Origin: Cupriavidus pauculus
GTDB lineage: Bacteria > Pseudomonadota > Gammaproteobacteria > Burkholderiales > Burkholderiaceae
DNA: 64,000 bases
Direction: 5' to 3'
Assembly: GCF_022179805.1 (NCBI RefSeq)
Contig: NZ_BPUO01000007.1
Coordinates: 1-64,000, forward strand
This document shows positions 40,003 through 49,988 of this stretch, in pieces. The stretch's first letter is position 1. Each line of letters starts with the position of its first letter. The notes below the pieces were generated by a model. It saw only the letters and a program-made list of their open reading frames with translations, searched no databases and was not told where the DNA came from. Position numbers and translations under genes: made by a program.

Positions 40003-41982
40003 CTACTGCCGCACCAGCCGTTCCTCCGCCGACTCCAGCGCCTCCGGCGTCCCGCGTAGCACGATGATGTCGCCCGGTTCCAGCACGGTTTCGGGCTGCG
40101 GGTCGAAGGCGCGGATGCCGCGACGGCGCACGGCGGTTACTTCCACGCCGATCCGCTCCAGTCCCAGCGTGCCCAGGCGGCGCCCGACGGCCGTATGTTC
40201 CGGTCCGAGCGATATCGAGTGCAGGCGCACCGTATCGCGCTCGACCATGTCTTCCTCGTCGTCGCGACCGTGAAAGTAGCCCCGCAGCAGGCTGTAGCGC
40301 GCATCGCGCGCCTGCTGCACGCCGCGCACCACGCGGCGCATCGGCACGCCCAGCAGCACCAGCGCGTGCGAGGCCAGCATCAGGCTGCCTTCGATGATCT
40401 CTGGCACCACCTCGGTGGCGCCCGCCTTCTGCAGCGTGTCCAGCTCCGAGTCGTCCACGGTCCGCACGATCACGGGCATGGCCGGCGCCAGCTCCTGCAC
40501 GTGATGCAGCACCTTCACGGCCGATGGCGTATTGGCGTAGGTCACCACCACCAGCGCCGCGCGGTGGATACCGGCGGCAATCAGCGATTCCCGGCGCCCC
40601 GCGTCGCCATAGACCACGGTGTCGCCCGCCGCCGCGGCCTCGCGCACGCGGTCGGGGTCCAGGTCCAGCGCCACATAAGTGATGCCCTCGCGCTCCAGCA
40701 TGTGCGCCAGGTTCTGGCCGCTGCGGCCATAGCCGCAGATGATGGCGTGCTTTTCGGTCTGCAGGCTCTGCGCCGCGATGCGGGTCATGTTCAGCGACTG
40801 CATCAGCCATTCGTTGGCGGCAAATCGCAGCACGATGGCGTCGCTGTACTGGATCAGGAACGGCGCGGCCAGCATCGACAGCAGCATCGACGCCAGGATC
40901 ACCTGGATCAGCACCGGGTCTACCAGACCCATGCCGTCGATCTGGTTCAGCAGCACGAAGCCGAACTCGCCGGCCTGGGCCAGCCCCAGCCCGGTCCGGA
41001 TGGCCACCCCCTGGCGGGAGCCGAACAGGCGCGCCAGTCCGGTGATCAGCACCAGCTTGAAGAGGATCGGCACCACCAGCAGGCCCAGCACCAGCCAGAT
41101 ATGGTCGATCACCACGCGCACGTTGAGCAGCATGCCGATGGTGACGAAGAACAGGCCCAGCAGCACGTCGCGGAACGGCTTGATGTCTTCTTCCACCTGG
41201 TGGCGGTACGGCGTCTCGGAGATCAGCATGCCGGCCATGAAGGCGCCCAGCGCCATCGACAGGCCCAGCCGCTCGGTCAGCGCGGCCATGCCCAGCGTCA
41301 CCAGCAACAGGTTCAGCATGAACAGTTCCTGCGACCGGCGCGCCGCCACGATGTGGAACCAGCGGCTCATCAGTTGCTGGCCGACGAAGAAGATCAGGCC
41401 CAGGGCCACCACGATCTTGACCGTGGCCAGGCCCAGCGCCACGGCCAGGTCGCCGGGGTCTCGCGACAGCGCCGGGATGATGATCAGCAGCGGCACCACG
41501 GCCAGATCCTGGAACAGCAGCACGCTGATGATGTTGCGGCCGTGCTCGCTTTCCAGCTCCATGCGCTCCGAAAGCATCTTGACCACGATGGCGGTCGACG
41601 ACATGGCCAGCGCGCCGCCCAGCGCCACCGAGGCTTGCCAGGACAGCGGGAACGCCCAGCTGAACAGCCAGCTGGCCGGTATCACGGCCAGCATCGACAG
41701 CGCCACCTGCGAGCCGCCCAGGCCGAATACCAGCCGCTTCATGGCGCGCAGCTTGGTCAGGCTGAATTCCAGGCCGATCGAGAACATCAGGAAGACCACG
41801 CCGAATTCCGCCAGGTACTTGGTCTGCCCGGTATCGCTGGCCAGGCCCAGCGCGTGGGGGCCGATCAGGATGCCAACCGCCAGGTACCCGAGCATGGGCG
41901 GCAGTTGCAGCATGCGGAAGGCCACCACACCAAAGACGGCGGCGGCCAGCAGCACAAGGGTCAGTTCCAGCGGAGAATGCAT
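40003..41982 (-). CDS. CPA2-family K+/H+ antiporter with TrkA domains (KefB/YbaL-like)
   Basis: The 659-residue protein has a 12-13-helix CPA2 membrane domain (about residues 5-380), a TrkA-N NAD-binding domain (about 410-530, with IICGYGRSGQNLA) and a C-terminal TrkA-C domain (about 570-655). This layout matches YbaL/KefB-type monovalent cation:proton antiporters. The start at 41982 begins directly with the first helix. It diverges from kdsD. Confidence 0.9.
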   Translation of the reverse strand: MHSPLELTLVLLAAAVFGVVAFRMLQLPPMLGYLAVGILIGPHALGLASDTGQTKYLAEFGVVFLMFSIGLEFSLTKLRAMKRLVFGLGGSQVALSMLAVIPASWLFSWAFPLSWQASVALGGALAMSSTAIVVKMLSERMELESEHGRNIISVLLFQDLAVVPLLIIIPALSRDPGDLAVALGLATVKIVVALGLIFFVGQQLMSRWFHIVAARRSQELFMLNLLLVTLGMAALTERLGLSMALGAFMAGMLISETPYRHQVEEDIKPFRDVLLGLFFVTIGMLLNVRVVIDHIWLVLGLLVVPILFKLVLITGLARLFGSRQGVAIRTGLGLAQAGEFGFVLLNQIDGMGLVDPVLIQVILASMLLSMLAAPFLIQYSDAIVLRFAANEWLMQSLNMTRIAAQSLQTEKHAIICGYGRSGQNLAHMLEREGITYVALDLDPDRVREAAAAGDTVVYGDAGRRESLIAAGIHRAALVVVTYANTPSAVKVLHHVQELAPAMPVIVRTVDDSELDTLQKAGATEVVPEIIEGSLMLASHALVLLGVPMRRVVRGVQQARDARYSLLRGYFHGRDDEEDMVERDTVRLHSISLGPEHTAVGRRLGTLGLERIGVEVTAVRRRGIRAFDPQPETVLEPGDIIVLRGTPEALESAEERLVRQ

Positions 41983-42132
41983 TCGGCAGGCTTCAAAAAC
42001 GCCAGCCGGGCACGCGCGCCGAGCCGGCATCTGCACCCCGCCGGCAAAAGACGGCAAGCGCGGCAGTCGTCACGGCAGCCGAGCGGGTAGCCGGGCCAGA
42101 CGCCATCGCATTCGTTGGTATACTCCAGCGCC

Positions 42133-43116
42133 ATGATAGCCAATTTCGATGCGAATCGAGCACTCGCGCTCGCCCGCCACACTCTCCAGATCGAGGCCGA
42201 CGCCGTTGCGGCGCTGGCCGGCCGCCTGACGCCCGCCTTTACCAAGGCCGTCGAGATGATTCTCGGCTGCACCGGGCGCGTGGTCGTCTCGGGCATCGGC
42301 AAGTCCGGCCATATCGGCCGCAAGGTGGCCGCCACGCTGGCCTCCACGGGTACGCCGTCGTTCTTCGTGCATCCGGCCGAGGCCAGCCATGGCGACCTGG
42401 GCATGATCACCCGCGACGACGTCCTGATCGCCTTCTCCAACTCCGGCGAGACCGCCGAGCTGCTGTCGATCGTGCCGATCGTCAAGCGCATCGGCGCCGG
42501 ACTGATCTCGATCACCGGCAATCCCGAATCGAACCTCGCCAAGCTGTCTGACGCGCACCTGGACGGCGCCGTCGCGCAGGAAGCCTGCCCGCTGAACCTG
42601 GCCCCCACGGCCAGCACCACGGCCGCGCTGGCCCTGGGCGACGCCCTGGCCGTGGCCGTGCTCGACGCACGCGGCTTTGGCGAGGAAGACTTCGCCCGCT
42701 CGCACCCGGGCGGCGCGCTGGGCCGCAAGCTGCTGACCCACGTGCGCGACGTCATGCGCACGGGCAATGCCGTGCCGGAGGTGCGCGAAAGCACGCCGCT
42801 GGCCCAGGCCCTGATGGAAATCACCCGCAAGGGCATGGCCATGACCGCCGTGGTAGACCCCGACGGCCATGCCGTGGGCGTGTTCACCGACGGCGACCTG
42901 CGCCGCCTGCTGGAAACCCCGCGCGACTGGAAGACCGTGCCCATCGGCGACGTCATGCACCGCAAGCCGCAGACGGTGCATCAGGACCAGCTTGCCGTGG
43001 AAGCCGTACAGATCATGGAAACGAACCGCATCAACCAGCTGCTGGTCGTCGATAGCGACGGCCGCCTGGTGGGCGCGCTCCATATCCATGACCTGACGCG
43101 CGCCAAGGTCATCTGA
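42133..43116 (+). CDS. kdsD: D-arabinose 5-phosphate isomerase
   Basis: The 327-residue enzyme converts ribulose 5-phosphate to arabinose 5-phosphate, the first step of Kdo synthesis for lipopolysaccharide. It has an N-terminal SIS domain (VSGIGKSGHIGRK about residue 50, AFSNSGET about 100) and two CBS domains (about 205-327). The ATG at 42133 was preferred to an upstream TTG. A TATACT hexamer at 42118-42123 could be its -10. It heads the lpt operon; kdsC, which I recall between kdsD and lptC in related genomes, is absent here. Confidence 0.95.
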   Translation: MIANFDANRALALARHTLQIEADAVAALAGRLTPAFTKAVEMILGCTGRVVVSGIGKSGHIGRKVAATLASTGTPSFFVHPAEASHGDLGMITRDDVLIAFSNSGETAELLSIVPIVKRIGAGLISITGNPESNLAKLSDAHLDGAVAQEACPLNLAPTASTTAALALGDALAVAVLDARGFGEEDFARSHPGGALGRKLLTHVRDVMRTGNAVPEVRESTPLAQALMEITRKGMAMTAVVDPDGHAVGVFTDGDLRRLLETPRDWKTVPIGDVMHRKPQTVHQDQLAVEAVQIMETNRINQLLVVDSDGRLVGALHIHDLTRAKVI

Positions 43117-43119
43117 ACG

Positions 43120-43749
43120 ATGCCGGAATTCCTGTCCAGACTCACCGGCATGGTCATGCGGCTGCTGCCGCTGCTGCTGATGGCCATCGTCGCCGGCAGC
43201 ACGTTCTGGCTGGTGCAGCTGAACTCGCCGCACGAGAGCAGCGACCAGTCGCGCGCCAAGCGCCACGAGCCCGACTACTGGATGGAGCGCTTCTCGGCCA
43301 CCGAACTGGCCGAGGACGGCACCACCAAGCTGCGCTTCACCGGCGTGAAGATGGTGCACTTCGAGGATGACCTGACCTACGAGGTCACCACGCCGGCCAT
43401 GCGTTCGTACGAGCCGGACCGGCCGCCCGTGACGGCCAACTCCGACCGGGGCGTGATGAATTCCGAAGGTTCGGTGATCGACCTGTATGGCAATGCGTTC
43501 GTGATCCGGCAGGCCGGACCGGACCCGTCGAAGGACCCGCGCATGACCGCGGCGTCGCAATACTTCCAGTTGCTGGTCAACGACGACATCGTCAAGACCG
43601 ACAAGTCGGTGCAGCTCACGCGCGGCCCGTCGGTCATGACCGCCAACGGCATGATCTTCAATAACGTCACCCGCGAAGTACAATTGCTGGGCAACGTGCG
43701 CGGCACCATCATCATGAATTCGCCGCAGGGGCAAGCCAGGACCCAGTGA
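43120..43749 (+). CDS. lptC: LPS export protein LptC
   Basis: The 209-residue bitopic inner-membrane protein has one N-terminal transmembrane helix (about residues 10-33) and a periplasmic beta-jellyroll. It receives LPS from LptB2FG and passes it to LptA. It begins three bases after the kdsD stop, indicating translational coupling. Confidence 0.9.
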   Translation: MPEFLSRLTGMVMRLLPLLLMAIVAGSTFWLVQLNSPHESSDQSRAKRHEPDYWMERFSATELAEDGTTKLRFTGVKMVHFEDDLTYEVTTPAMRSYEPDRPPVTANSDRGVMNSEGSVIDLYGNAFVIRQAGPDPSKDPRMTAASQYFQLLVNDDIVKTDKSVQLTRGPSVMTANGMIFNNVTREVQLLGNVRGTIIMNSPQGQARTQ

Positions 43750-43814
43750 CCCCGGGGGGCGTAACAAGCCCCGGGGCATCCTGGCCGCCGTCCATATCTC
43801 ACCATTCGCCAAAC

Positions 43815-44459
43815 ATGACCGCATCCCTGACGACATCGTCCTGTCGCCGCCTCGCGCCCGCCCTGCTGGCGGCCATTGCCGCCCTCGGCCTGACGCTGGC
43901 CTCGCCGGCCTTCGCCGAACGCGCGGACCAGGGCAAGCCGCTGGTGCTGGAGGCCGACAACGCCAGCTACGATGACGTCAAGCAGATCTACACGCTCACC
44001 GGCAACGTCGTGCTGACCAAGGGCACGATGGTGCTGAAGTCCGATGCGGCGGAGCTGCGCACCGACCCCGAGGGCTACCAGTACGCCATCGCCACGTCCA
44101 AGCCCGGGCGCCAGGCCTATATCCGCCAGAAGCGCGACGGCGTGGACGAGTACATCGATGGCTGGGGCGACCGCATCGAATACGACGGCAAGTCCGAGAT
44201 CAACAAGCTGATCGGCCATGCCCGTGCAGCACGCGTGTCGGGCGCCGGCGCGAAGGTCATCGACGAGATTCGCGGCGCCGTGATTACCTACGACAGCCGC
44301 AACGAGTACTACACGGCCGCCGGCGGCGACAACAACACCACGACCGGCAACCCGTCGGGCCGCGTGCGCGCCGTGCTGTCGCCGCGTGCCGACGCCAGCG
44401 CCCCGGCCGCGTCCGGCGCACCGCTGGACCTGAAGCCGTCCACGCCGCCCAAGCCTTAA
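43815..44459 (+). CDS. lptA: LPS transport periplasmic protein LptA
   Basis: The 214-residue protein has a signal peptide (about residues 1-34, ending SPAFAE) and an LptA/OstA beta-jellyroll ([26 protein letters not shown]). It forms the periplasmic bridge carrying LPS to the outer membrane. The ATG at 43815 places the signal peptide correctly; an upstream GTG frame start is unlikely. It lies between lptC and lptB. Confidence 0.93.
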   Translation: MTASLTTSSCRRLAPALLAAIAALGLTLASPAFAERADQGKPLVLEADNASYDDVKQIYTLTGNVVLTKGTMVLKSDAAELRTDPEGYQYAIATSKPGRQAYIRQKRDGVDEYIDGWGDRIEYDGKSEINKLIGHARAARVSGAGAKVIDEIRGAVITYDSRNEYYTAAGGDNNTTTGNPSGRVRAVLSPRADASAPAASGAPLDLKPSTPPKP

Positions 44460-44481
44460 CGATCCGAATACGCCAGTCCTG

Positions 44482-45282
44482 ATGAACGATACCGCCACGC
44501 TCGCCGCCTCTGCCTCGTCACCCGCCTCCGCCGTCCGCACCGACAGCAGCACGCTGGTCGTGCGTCACCTGAAGAAGCGCTACGGCACCCGCACGGTGGT
44601 CAAGGACGTATCGCTCGACGTGAAGAGCGGCGAAGTGGTGGGCCTGCTGGGCCCGAACGGCGCCGGCAAGACCACGTCCTTCTACATGATCGTGGGCCTG
44701 GTAGCGCTGGACGAAGGCGACATCGTGCTGGACGACCAGCACATCAGCGGGCTGGCCATCCACGAGCGCGCGCGCATGGGCCTGTCCTACTTGCCGCAGG
44801 AAGCCTCGGTGTTCCGCAAGCTCAACGTGGAAGAGAACATCCGCGCCGTGCTGGAACTGCAGGTGGAAAACGGCAAGTCGCTGAGCAAGGCCGAGATCGA
44901 CCGCCGCCTGGATTCGCTGCTCGACGACCTGCAGATTGCCCACCTGCGCAACAACCCCGCGCTGTCGCTGTCGGGTGGCGAGCGCCGCCGTGTGGAAATC
45001 GCACGCGCGCTGGCGTCGTCGCCGCGCTTCATCCTGCTGGACGAGCCGTTTGCCGGCGTGGACCCGATCGCCGTGGGCGAAATCCAGCGCATCGTCAGCT
45101 TCCTGAAGGCGCGCAACATCGGCGTGCTGATCACCGACCACAACGTGCGTGAAACGCTGGGCATCTGCGACCACGCGTACATCATCAGCGAAGGCACCGT
45201 GCTTGCAGCCGGACAGCCCGAGGAAATCATCGCCAACGAGTCCGTGCGACGCGTCTACCTGGGCGAAAACTTCCGCATGTGA
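44482..45282 (+). CDS. lptB: LPS export ABC transporter ATPase LptB
   Basis: The 266-residue ATPase has Walker [11 protein letters not shown]-loop [11 protein letters not shown], signature [15 protein letters not shown], Walker [13 protein letters not shown] and H-loop [10 protein letters not shown]. It powers LPS extraction from the inner membrane with LptFG. The N-terminal 22 residues are an extension rich in Ala/Ser/Thr. It ends the lpt block; a short hairpin follows. Confidence 0.96.
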   Translation: MNDTATLAASASSPASAVRTDSSTLVVRHLKKRYGTRTVVKDVSLDVKSGEVVGLLGPNGAGKTTSFYMIVGLVALDEGDIVLDDQHISGLAIHERARMGLSYLPQEASVFRKLNVEENIRAVLELQVENGKSLSKAEIDRRLDSLLDDLQIAHLRNNPALSLSGGERRRVEIARALASSPRFILLDEPFAGVDPIAVGEIQRIVSFLKARNIGVLITDHNVRETLGICDHAYIISEGTVLAAGQPEEIIANESVRRVYLGENFRM

Positions 45283-45286
45283 TGCC

Positions 45287-45304
45287 GGGCCGCATCGGCG
45301 GCCC
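45287..45304 (+). terminator. hairpin after lptB
   Basis: GGGCCGC-ATCG-GCGGCCC, a 7-bp stem five bases after the lptB stop. No immediate U-tract; a T5 tract comes about 20 bases later. It could attenuate read-through into rpoN. Confidence 0.4.
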
Positions 45305-45437
45305 TCCCCTCCAGGCAGGTCATTTTTACCGCACTTGCCGTCGGCTTTTCCAAAGCCGTTTCCGATCAGGAAGCAGAAGCGATAGGTTGTAGCAAATTCC
45401 GTTCCAACAACGGAAAGATGCGCATAGAATAGGTCGC

Positions 45438-46919
45438 ATGAAACCTTCGCTTCAGCTCCGTCTCTCCCAGCATCTGGCCCTGACGCCGCAACTGCAGCAG
45501 TCGATCCGGCTCCTGCAGCTTTCCACGCTCGAACTGCAACAGGAAGTGGAACAGGCGCTGACGGAAAACCCGCTGCTTGAACGCGAGAACGACTGGATCG
45601 AAAGCCCCCTGCGCGTGGCGGCCGACGGTTCGGTCAACCTGCAGAGCGCCCCGGCGCCGGCACCGGCCGAGCCGCAGGGCAATGGCGACGACCGCCAGGA
45701 GAATGCAGCAGGTGGCGATGAAGAAGGTTTCAGCGACAGCGGCGGCGAAGACTACGGCAACGACTGGAGCCTCGACGACTTCGCACGTCGTCCCCAGGGC
45801 GACGAAGACGAAAAGACGCCGATGCAGTTGCGCGATGCCGATCCCACGCTGCGCGAATACCTGATGGAGCAACTGACGCCGCTCAAGATTTCTGCGCGCG
45901 ACAAGGGCCTGGCCATCTTCCTGATCGAATCGCTCGATGACGACGGCTACCTGAGCGCATCACTGGAGGAAATTTTCTCGGAACTCCCCGAGGAACTCGA
46001 ATTCGAAGTGGAGGAAGTGCAGTCGATGCTCACGCTGCTGCAGAGCTTTGATCCGCCCGGCGTGGGCGCACGCAATGCCGCGGAATGCCTGAGCCTGCAA
46101 CTGAAACGCCTGCAGCATCCGCAGCGCGAGCTGGCGCTGTCCATCGTGAATCGCCATCTCGAACTGCTTGCCGTCAGGGATTACACGCGCCTAAAGAAAG
46201 CGCTGCAGGTTGACGAAATTGCATTAAAGGCCGCGCACGACTTGATCCGCTCGCTGGCACCGTACCCAGGGCATGCGTATAGCCGCCCGGAAGCGGATTT
46301 CGTGGTGCCGGATGTGTTCGTGCGCAAGAGCGGCAGCGGATGGATTGCACAGCTGAATCCGGACGTGATGCCACGCCTGCGCATCAACGACATGTACGCG
46401 CAGATTTTGCGCGGTGCAAAAGGTGAAGCGGGTGCCGCGGGGCTGCAGCAGAAGCTGCAGGAAGCGCGGTGGCTCATCAAGAACATCCAGCAGAGATTCG
46501 ATACGATCCTGCGTGTTGCGCAGGCAATTGTGGAGCGTCAGAAGAACTTTTTTTCGCACGGCGAAATAGCAATGCGCCCCTTGGTTTTGCGGGAAATAGC
46601 CGATACACTCGGTTTACATGAGTCGACCATTTCCCGGGTGACCACGAACAAATACATGGCCACGCCAATGGGTACTTTCGAGTTGAAGTACTTCTTTGGT
46701 AGCCACGTCTCCACCGAGACGGGCGGCGCGGCCTCATCCACGGCGATCCGCGCGCTGATCAAGCAACTGATAGGAGCCGAAGACCCCAGGAATCCTCTTT
46801 CCGACAGCCGCATCGCCGAATTGCTGGGCGAACAGGGCTTTGTGGTCGCACGCCGCACGGTGGCCAAATACCGCGAAGCGCTGAAGATCCCCGCAGTGAA
46901 TCTCCGCAAGTCTTTGTAG
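45438..46919 (+). CDS. rpoN: RNA polymerase sigma-54 factor
   Basis: The 493-residue protein shows all RpoN regions: the Gln/Leu-rich region I ([20 protein letters not shown], interacts with activators), an acidic region II (about 60-130), the core-binding domain, the helix-turn-helix ([19 protein letters not shown]) and the RpoN box [10 protein letters not shown] near residue 475 that binds the -24 element. It directs transcription of nitrogen, motility and other activator-dependent genes. The following genes are its usual partners. Confidence 0.97.
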   Translation: MKPSLQLRLSQHLALTPQLQQSIRLLQLSTLELQQEVEQALTENPLLERENDWIESPLRVAADGSVNLQSAPAPAPAEPQGNGDDRQENAAGGDEEGFSDSGGEDYGNDWSLDDFARRPQGDEDEKTPMQLRDADPTLREYLMEQLTPLKISARDKGLAIFLIESLDDDGYLSASLEEIFSELPEELEFEVEEVQSMLTLLQSFDPPGVGARNAAECLSLQLKRLQHPQRELALSIVNRHLELLAVRDYTRLKKALQVDEIALKAAHDLIRSLAPYPGHAYSRPEADFVVPDVFVRKSGSGWIAQLNPDVMPRLRINDMYAQILRGAKGEAGAAGLQQKLQEARWLIKNIQQRFDTILRVAQAIVERQKNFFSHGEIAMRPLVLREIADTLGLHESTISRVTTNKYMATPMGTFELKYFFGSHVSTETGGAASSTAIRALIKQLIGAEDPRNPLSDSRIAELLGEQGFVVARRTVAKYREALKIPAVNLRKSL

Positions 46920-46921
46920 CC

Positions 46922-46950
46922 GAGCCGCAACCGCCTGCCTGGTGCGGCTC
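46922..46950 (+). promoter_or_regulatory. hairpin between rpoN and hpf
   Basis: GAGCCGCA and TGCGGCTC form an 8-bp stem followed by TTTC, directly after the rpoN stop and before the hpf ribosome site. Candidate attenuator or processing site. Confidence 0.4.
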
Positions 46951-46969
46951 TTTCAGAAGGAGAAGCGCT

Positions 46970-47323
46970 ATGAACTTCAAGATCAGTGGACACCACCTCG
47001 ACATCACGCCCCCGCTGCGTGAGTATGTGGAAACGAAACTGGAGCGAATTGTCAGGCATTTCGATCAGGTCATTGGCGTGAGCGTGCTGCTATCTGTCGA
47101 CAACCACAAGGAAAAGGACAAGCGGCAATATGCGGAAATCAATCTGCACCTGAAGGGCAAGGACATCTTCGTCGAAGCGCACCATGAAGACCTGTACGCT
47201 GCGATCGACTGTCTGGTCGACAAACTCGACCGGCAGGTGATCCGCTACAAGGATCGCGTGCAAGGGCATGACCGGGAAGCGGTCAAGTACCAGATGGCCG
47301 AAGCCCAGCTACAGCAACAATAG
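46970..47323 (+). CDS. hpf: ribosome hibernation-promoting factor
   Basis: The 117-residue protein is a short-form HPF/YfiA ([27 protein letters not shown]). It binds the 30S subunit and promotes 100S dimer formation in stationary phase. A strong AGAAGGAG site precedes the start. Its place after rpoN is the usual one. Confidence 0.95.
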   Translation: MNFKISGHHLDITPPLREYVETKLERIVRHFDQVIGVSVLLSVDNHKEKDKRQYAEINLHLKGKDIFVEAHHEDLYAAIDCLVDKLDRQVIRYKDRVQGHDREAVKYQMAEAQLQQQ

Positions 47324-47392
47324 GCTGGCAAATCCTTAACTGCCCCTGAAAGAGGACGTACCGTCCCCTGAGAGGACCGATAGGAAGAGAGC

Positions 47393-47419
47393 AAAGCCGC
47401 GCATCAGCGCGGCTTTTTT
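47393..47419 (+). terminator. intrinsic terminator after hpf
   Basis: AGCCGCGC-ATCA-GCGCGGCT stem followed by five further T residues, about 70 bases after hpf. Confidence 0.9.
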
Positions 47420-47698
47420 GATGGTGGCGGCCGATCCCTGCCCCGCGACGCCGCGTTACCTGGACGCCACGCCGAAGGCCCCTTGATACGCAAGAGGTGT
47501 TCGCATCCGGCGCGGCTCGGTGTATGCTGCGCCATACAAGAACGACAGGCAGAACGGTCCCGGTGAACCACACGGCATGCCGCATGACAAAGATCATGCG
47601 GGGTTGGTGGCAGCACCGGGTGGGCATACCGGCCGGCAGACTGTGGCACCACCCACGGCACCGGCGCTGCATCGCACAAGCGCGCTGCAGCCCTGCTC

Positions 47699-47704
47699 TA
47701 TAAT
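47699..47704 (+). promoter_or_regulatory. possible -10 element for ptsN
   Basis: Consensus TATAAT about 115 bases before ptsN, without a clear -35 at the right distance. The next bases can form a GGACGC/GCGTCC hairpin at the start of the transcript. Confidence 0.4.
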
Positions 47705-47818
47705 GGCCGGACGCTCCAATGCGGGCGTCCAATAAGCACTCGATATCCTGAATTGCCCCACCCTGGCGGGACGGCATTTGTGCGCCGTATCGCCACCCTG
47801 ACTTCTCGTGCATCGCCC

Positions 47819-48274
47819 ATGAATCGTTTGGCCAAATTGCTGCCACCCGGCAACATCCATCTCGACGTCACCGTCACCAGCAAGAAGCGGGTCTTCGAGC
47901 AAGCCGGGCTCCTGTTCGAGAACAACCATGGGGTTGCCCGGGCTACCGTCACCGACAACCTTTTCGCGCGCGAATCGCTAGGGTCCACGGGCCTGGGCGC
48001 CGGTGTAGCGATTCCGCATGGCCGCATCAAGGGCCTGAAGCAGCCGCTGGCGGGCTTCATGCGCCTGGCCGAGCCGATTCCGTTCGAATCGCCCGATGGC
48101 AAGCCCGTCTCGCTGCTGATCTTCCTGCTGGTGCCCGAACAGGCCACGCAGCAGCATCTTGAAATTCTCTCGGAAATCGCGCAATTGCTGTCGGATCGCG
48201 AGATGCGCGAGGGCCTGGCCACGCTGCCTACGCCCGAAGCCGTTCATCAGTTGCTGACCGAATGGCACCCGTGA
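47819..48274 (+). CDS. ptsN: PTS-Ntr EIIA component PtsN
   Basis: The 151-residue EIIA-Ntr protein carries the phosphorylated histidine H67 in GAGVAIPHGR. It takes phosphate from the NPr protein and regulates potassium, phosphate and nitrogen functions rather than sugar import. The start at 47819 gives the family N-terminus MNRLAKLLPP. It lies 66 bases before hprK. Confidence 0.95.
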   Translation: MNRLAKLLPPGNIHLDVTVTSKKRVFEQAGLLFENNHGVARATVTDNLFARESLGSTGLGAGVAIPHGRIKGLKQPLAGFMRLAEPIPFESPDGKPVSLLIFLLVPEQATQQHLEILSEIAQLLSDREMREGLATLPTPEAVHQLLTEWHP

Positions 48275-48340
48275 CGATCCGTAGGCTGGCCACGCGGCCC
48301 GCCTGACGCCATATCGCCCCCTCGTAGAAAGTTATCCCGC

Positions 48341-49312
48341 ATGGAACTCACCGGCGTCACCTCGCAGTCGATCTTCGACGACAACGCAGCCGACATCAAA
48401 TTGTCGTGGGTAGCCGGTCTGGAAGGGGCCGATCGTGCCTTCGACGTCGAATTCGCACGCGAAGCCACTTCCGCCGCCGATCTGGTTGGCCACTTGAACC
48501 TGATCCACCCGAACCGGATCCAGGTGCTGGGCAAACCCGAGATCCAGTACTACCAGCGCCTGGACGACGAACCGCGCAAGCGGCAGATGGGCGAACTGAT
48601 CCTGCTGGAGCCGCCCTTCCTGGTGGTGGCCGACGGCATGGAGCCGCCGCCCGACCTGGAACTGCGCTGCACGCGCTCGTCCACGCCGCTGTTCACCACG
48701 CCGGTGTCGTCGGCGGCCGTGATCGACCACCTGCGTCTGTACCTGTCGCGCATTTCCGCGCCGCGCGTGACGATGCACGGCGTCTTCCTCGACATCCTGG
48801 GGATGGGCGTGCTGATCATGGGCGAATCGGGCCTGGGCAAGAGCGAACTGGGCCTGGAACTGATCTCGCGCGGCCACGGCCTGGTGGCCGACGACGCCGT
48901 GGACTTTGTCCGGCTGGGCCCTGACTTCATCGAAGGCCGCTGCCCGCCGCTGCTGCAGAACCTGCTGGAAGTGCGCGGCCTGGGCCTGCTCGACATCAAG
49001 ACGATCTTCGGTGAAACGGCCGTTCGCCGGAAGATGAAGCTCAAGCTCGTGGTGCAGCTGGTACGCCGCAACGACGGCGAATTCGAACGGCTCCCGCTCG
49101 ATTCGCAATACCTCGACGTGCTTGGCCTGCCGATCCACATGGTGAAGATCCAGGTGGCGGCCGGCCGCAACTTGGCCGTTCTGGTCGAAGCCGCCGTGCG
49201 CAACACGATCCTGCGCCTGCGCGGCATCGATACGCTGCGCGACTTCATGGACCGCCAGCGTGCTGCCATGCAGGCCGATGTGGTGTCGCGCGGACAGGGC
49301 CGGCTGCTCTGA
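48341..49312 (+). CDS. hprK: HPr kinase/phosphorylase
   Basis: The 323-residue bifunctional enzyme phosphorylates and dephosphorylates a serine of HPr-like proteins. The P-loop is GESGLGKS (161-168), preceded by the catalytic His (H146, MHGVFLDI); the C-terminal half holds the HPrK signature ([16 protein letters not shown]). In proteobacteria it pairs with the PTS-Ntr system. Its neighbours ptsN and rapZ agree. Confidence 0.96.
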   Translation: MELTGVTSQSIFDDNAADIKLSWVAGLEGADRAFDVEFAREATSAADLVGHLNLIHPNRIQVLGKPEIQYYQRLDDEPRKRQMGELILLEPPFLVVADGMEPPPDLELRCTRSSTPLFTTPVSSAAVIDHLRLYLSRISAPRVTMHGVFLDILGMGVLIMGESGLGKSELGLELISRGHGLVADDAVDFVRLGPDFIEGRCPPLLQNLLEVRGLGLLDIKTIFGETAVRRKMKLKLVVQLVRRNDGEFERLPLDSQYLDVLGLPIHMVKIQVAAGRNLAVLVEAAVRNTILRLRGIDTLRDFMDRQRAAMQADVVSRGQGRLL

Positions 49313-49357
49313 CTGCCCGCCGCCGAACGGCGGCTTGAAAGCGGCCCGACACCAGGC

Positions 49358-49386
49358 AAACGCCCGCCATTGCAGCGGGCGTTTTT
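49358..49386 (+). terminator. intrinsic terminator after hprK
   Basis: AACGCCCGC-CATTGCA-GCGGGCGTT stem followed by TTT, about 45 bases after the hprK stop. Confidence 0.88.
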
Positions 49387-49529
49387 CATTTGCTTACAAG
49401 GCTGGCGCGGCATGCGTCAACGGACTGTAGGCGGCCGCCGTTTTGTGCTGTAATGGGCGCCGAGCCCATGTTCCGCCAGCCGAGACACGGCGCGCGGCCA
49501 CGATGTGTTTCCACAGCCTGGAGAGAAGC

Positions 49530-49862
49530 ATGAAGAAGCTGATCGCAATGTGTGTGCTGGTTACCCCCCTGTTCGCCACGGGCGCGTTTGCCCAGGGCGC
49601 CTCGGCTCCGGCCGCATCGGGCAAGACCGCCCAGCAGGAAAAGATGGCCGCCTGCTCGAAGCAGAACAAAGGCAAGAAGGGCGACGAATACAAGAAGGCC
49701 CAGAGCGAGTGCCTGTCGGGCAGCGCCCCGGCCGCGGCCGCCGAACCCAAGACCCAGCAGGAAAAGATGTCGGCCTGCAGCAAGCAGAACAAGGGCAAGA
49801 AGGGCGACGACTACAAGAAGGCCATGAGCGACTGCCTGTCGTCGGGCAAGCCGTCGGCGTAA
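49530..49862 (+). CDS. PsiF-repeat periplasmic protein
   Basis: The 110-residue secreted protein has a signal peptide (about residues 1-22, ending GAFAQ) and two tandem PsiF repeats, each QQEKMxACSKQNKGKKGD(E/D)YKKA followed by SxCL, with paired cysteines. PsiF in E. coli is phosphate-starvation induced; the function is unknown. GGAG precedes the start at 49530. It stands alone between two terminators, an apparent single-gene unit inserted between hprK and rapZ. Confidence 0.85.
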   Translation: MKKLIAMCVLVTPLFATGAFAQGASAPAASGKTAQQEKMAACSKQNKGKKGDEYKKAQSECLSGSAPAAAAEPKTQQEKMSACSKQNKGKKGDDYKKAMSDCLSSGKPSA

Positions 49863-49900
49863 TCAGCCGACGACCACCGAACCGGTTGATTTCCGGCACG

Positions 49901-49934
49901 AAAATGGCGAATCGCAGGCGATTCGCCATTTTTG
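49901..49934 (+). terminator. intrinsic terminator after the PsiF gene
   Basis: A perfect 14-bp stem (AAAATGGCGAATCG / CGATTCGCCATTTT) with a CAGG loop, ending in a T-run. The leading A-run gives it a U-tract on the other strand too. Confidence 0.92.
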
Positions 49935-49988
49935 TTTGGTTCAAGCTGTCATGACGCGGTTATCTTGCGGTGCTATCCTTGCGTCGCT

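Larger units (their letters stand above)
47324..47818. other. 495-base region between hpf and ptsN
   Basis: No convincing gene is seen. It holds the hpf terminator (47393-47419), an inverted repeat TGTATG-CTGCGC-CATACA (about 47520-47538), a perfect 8-bp hairpin CCGCATGA/TCATGCGG (about 47580-47601), a TATAAT hexamer at 47699-47704 and a GGACGC/GCGTCC stem just after it. The last two suggest a ptsN promoter and a structured leader. Short open frames here lack codon bias or recognisable sequence. Confidence 0.5.

Noticed and set aside
40195..42090. 631-codon plus-strand frame opposite the antiporter gene
   Set aside because: It is a mirror of a well-supported minus-strand transporter, with Gln/His-rich sequence and no domain resemblance.
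47497..47735. Small genes of 68-71 codons before ptsN
   Set aside because: Overlapping frames with no codon bias, no recognisable sequence and no good ribosome site.
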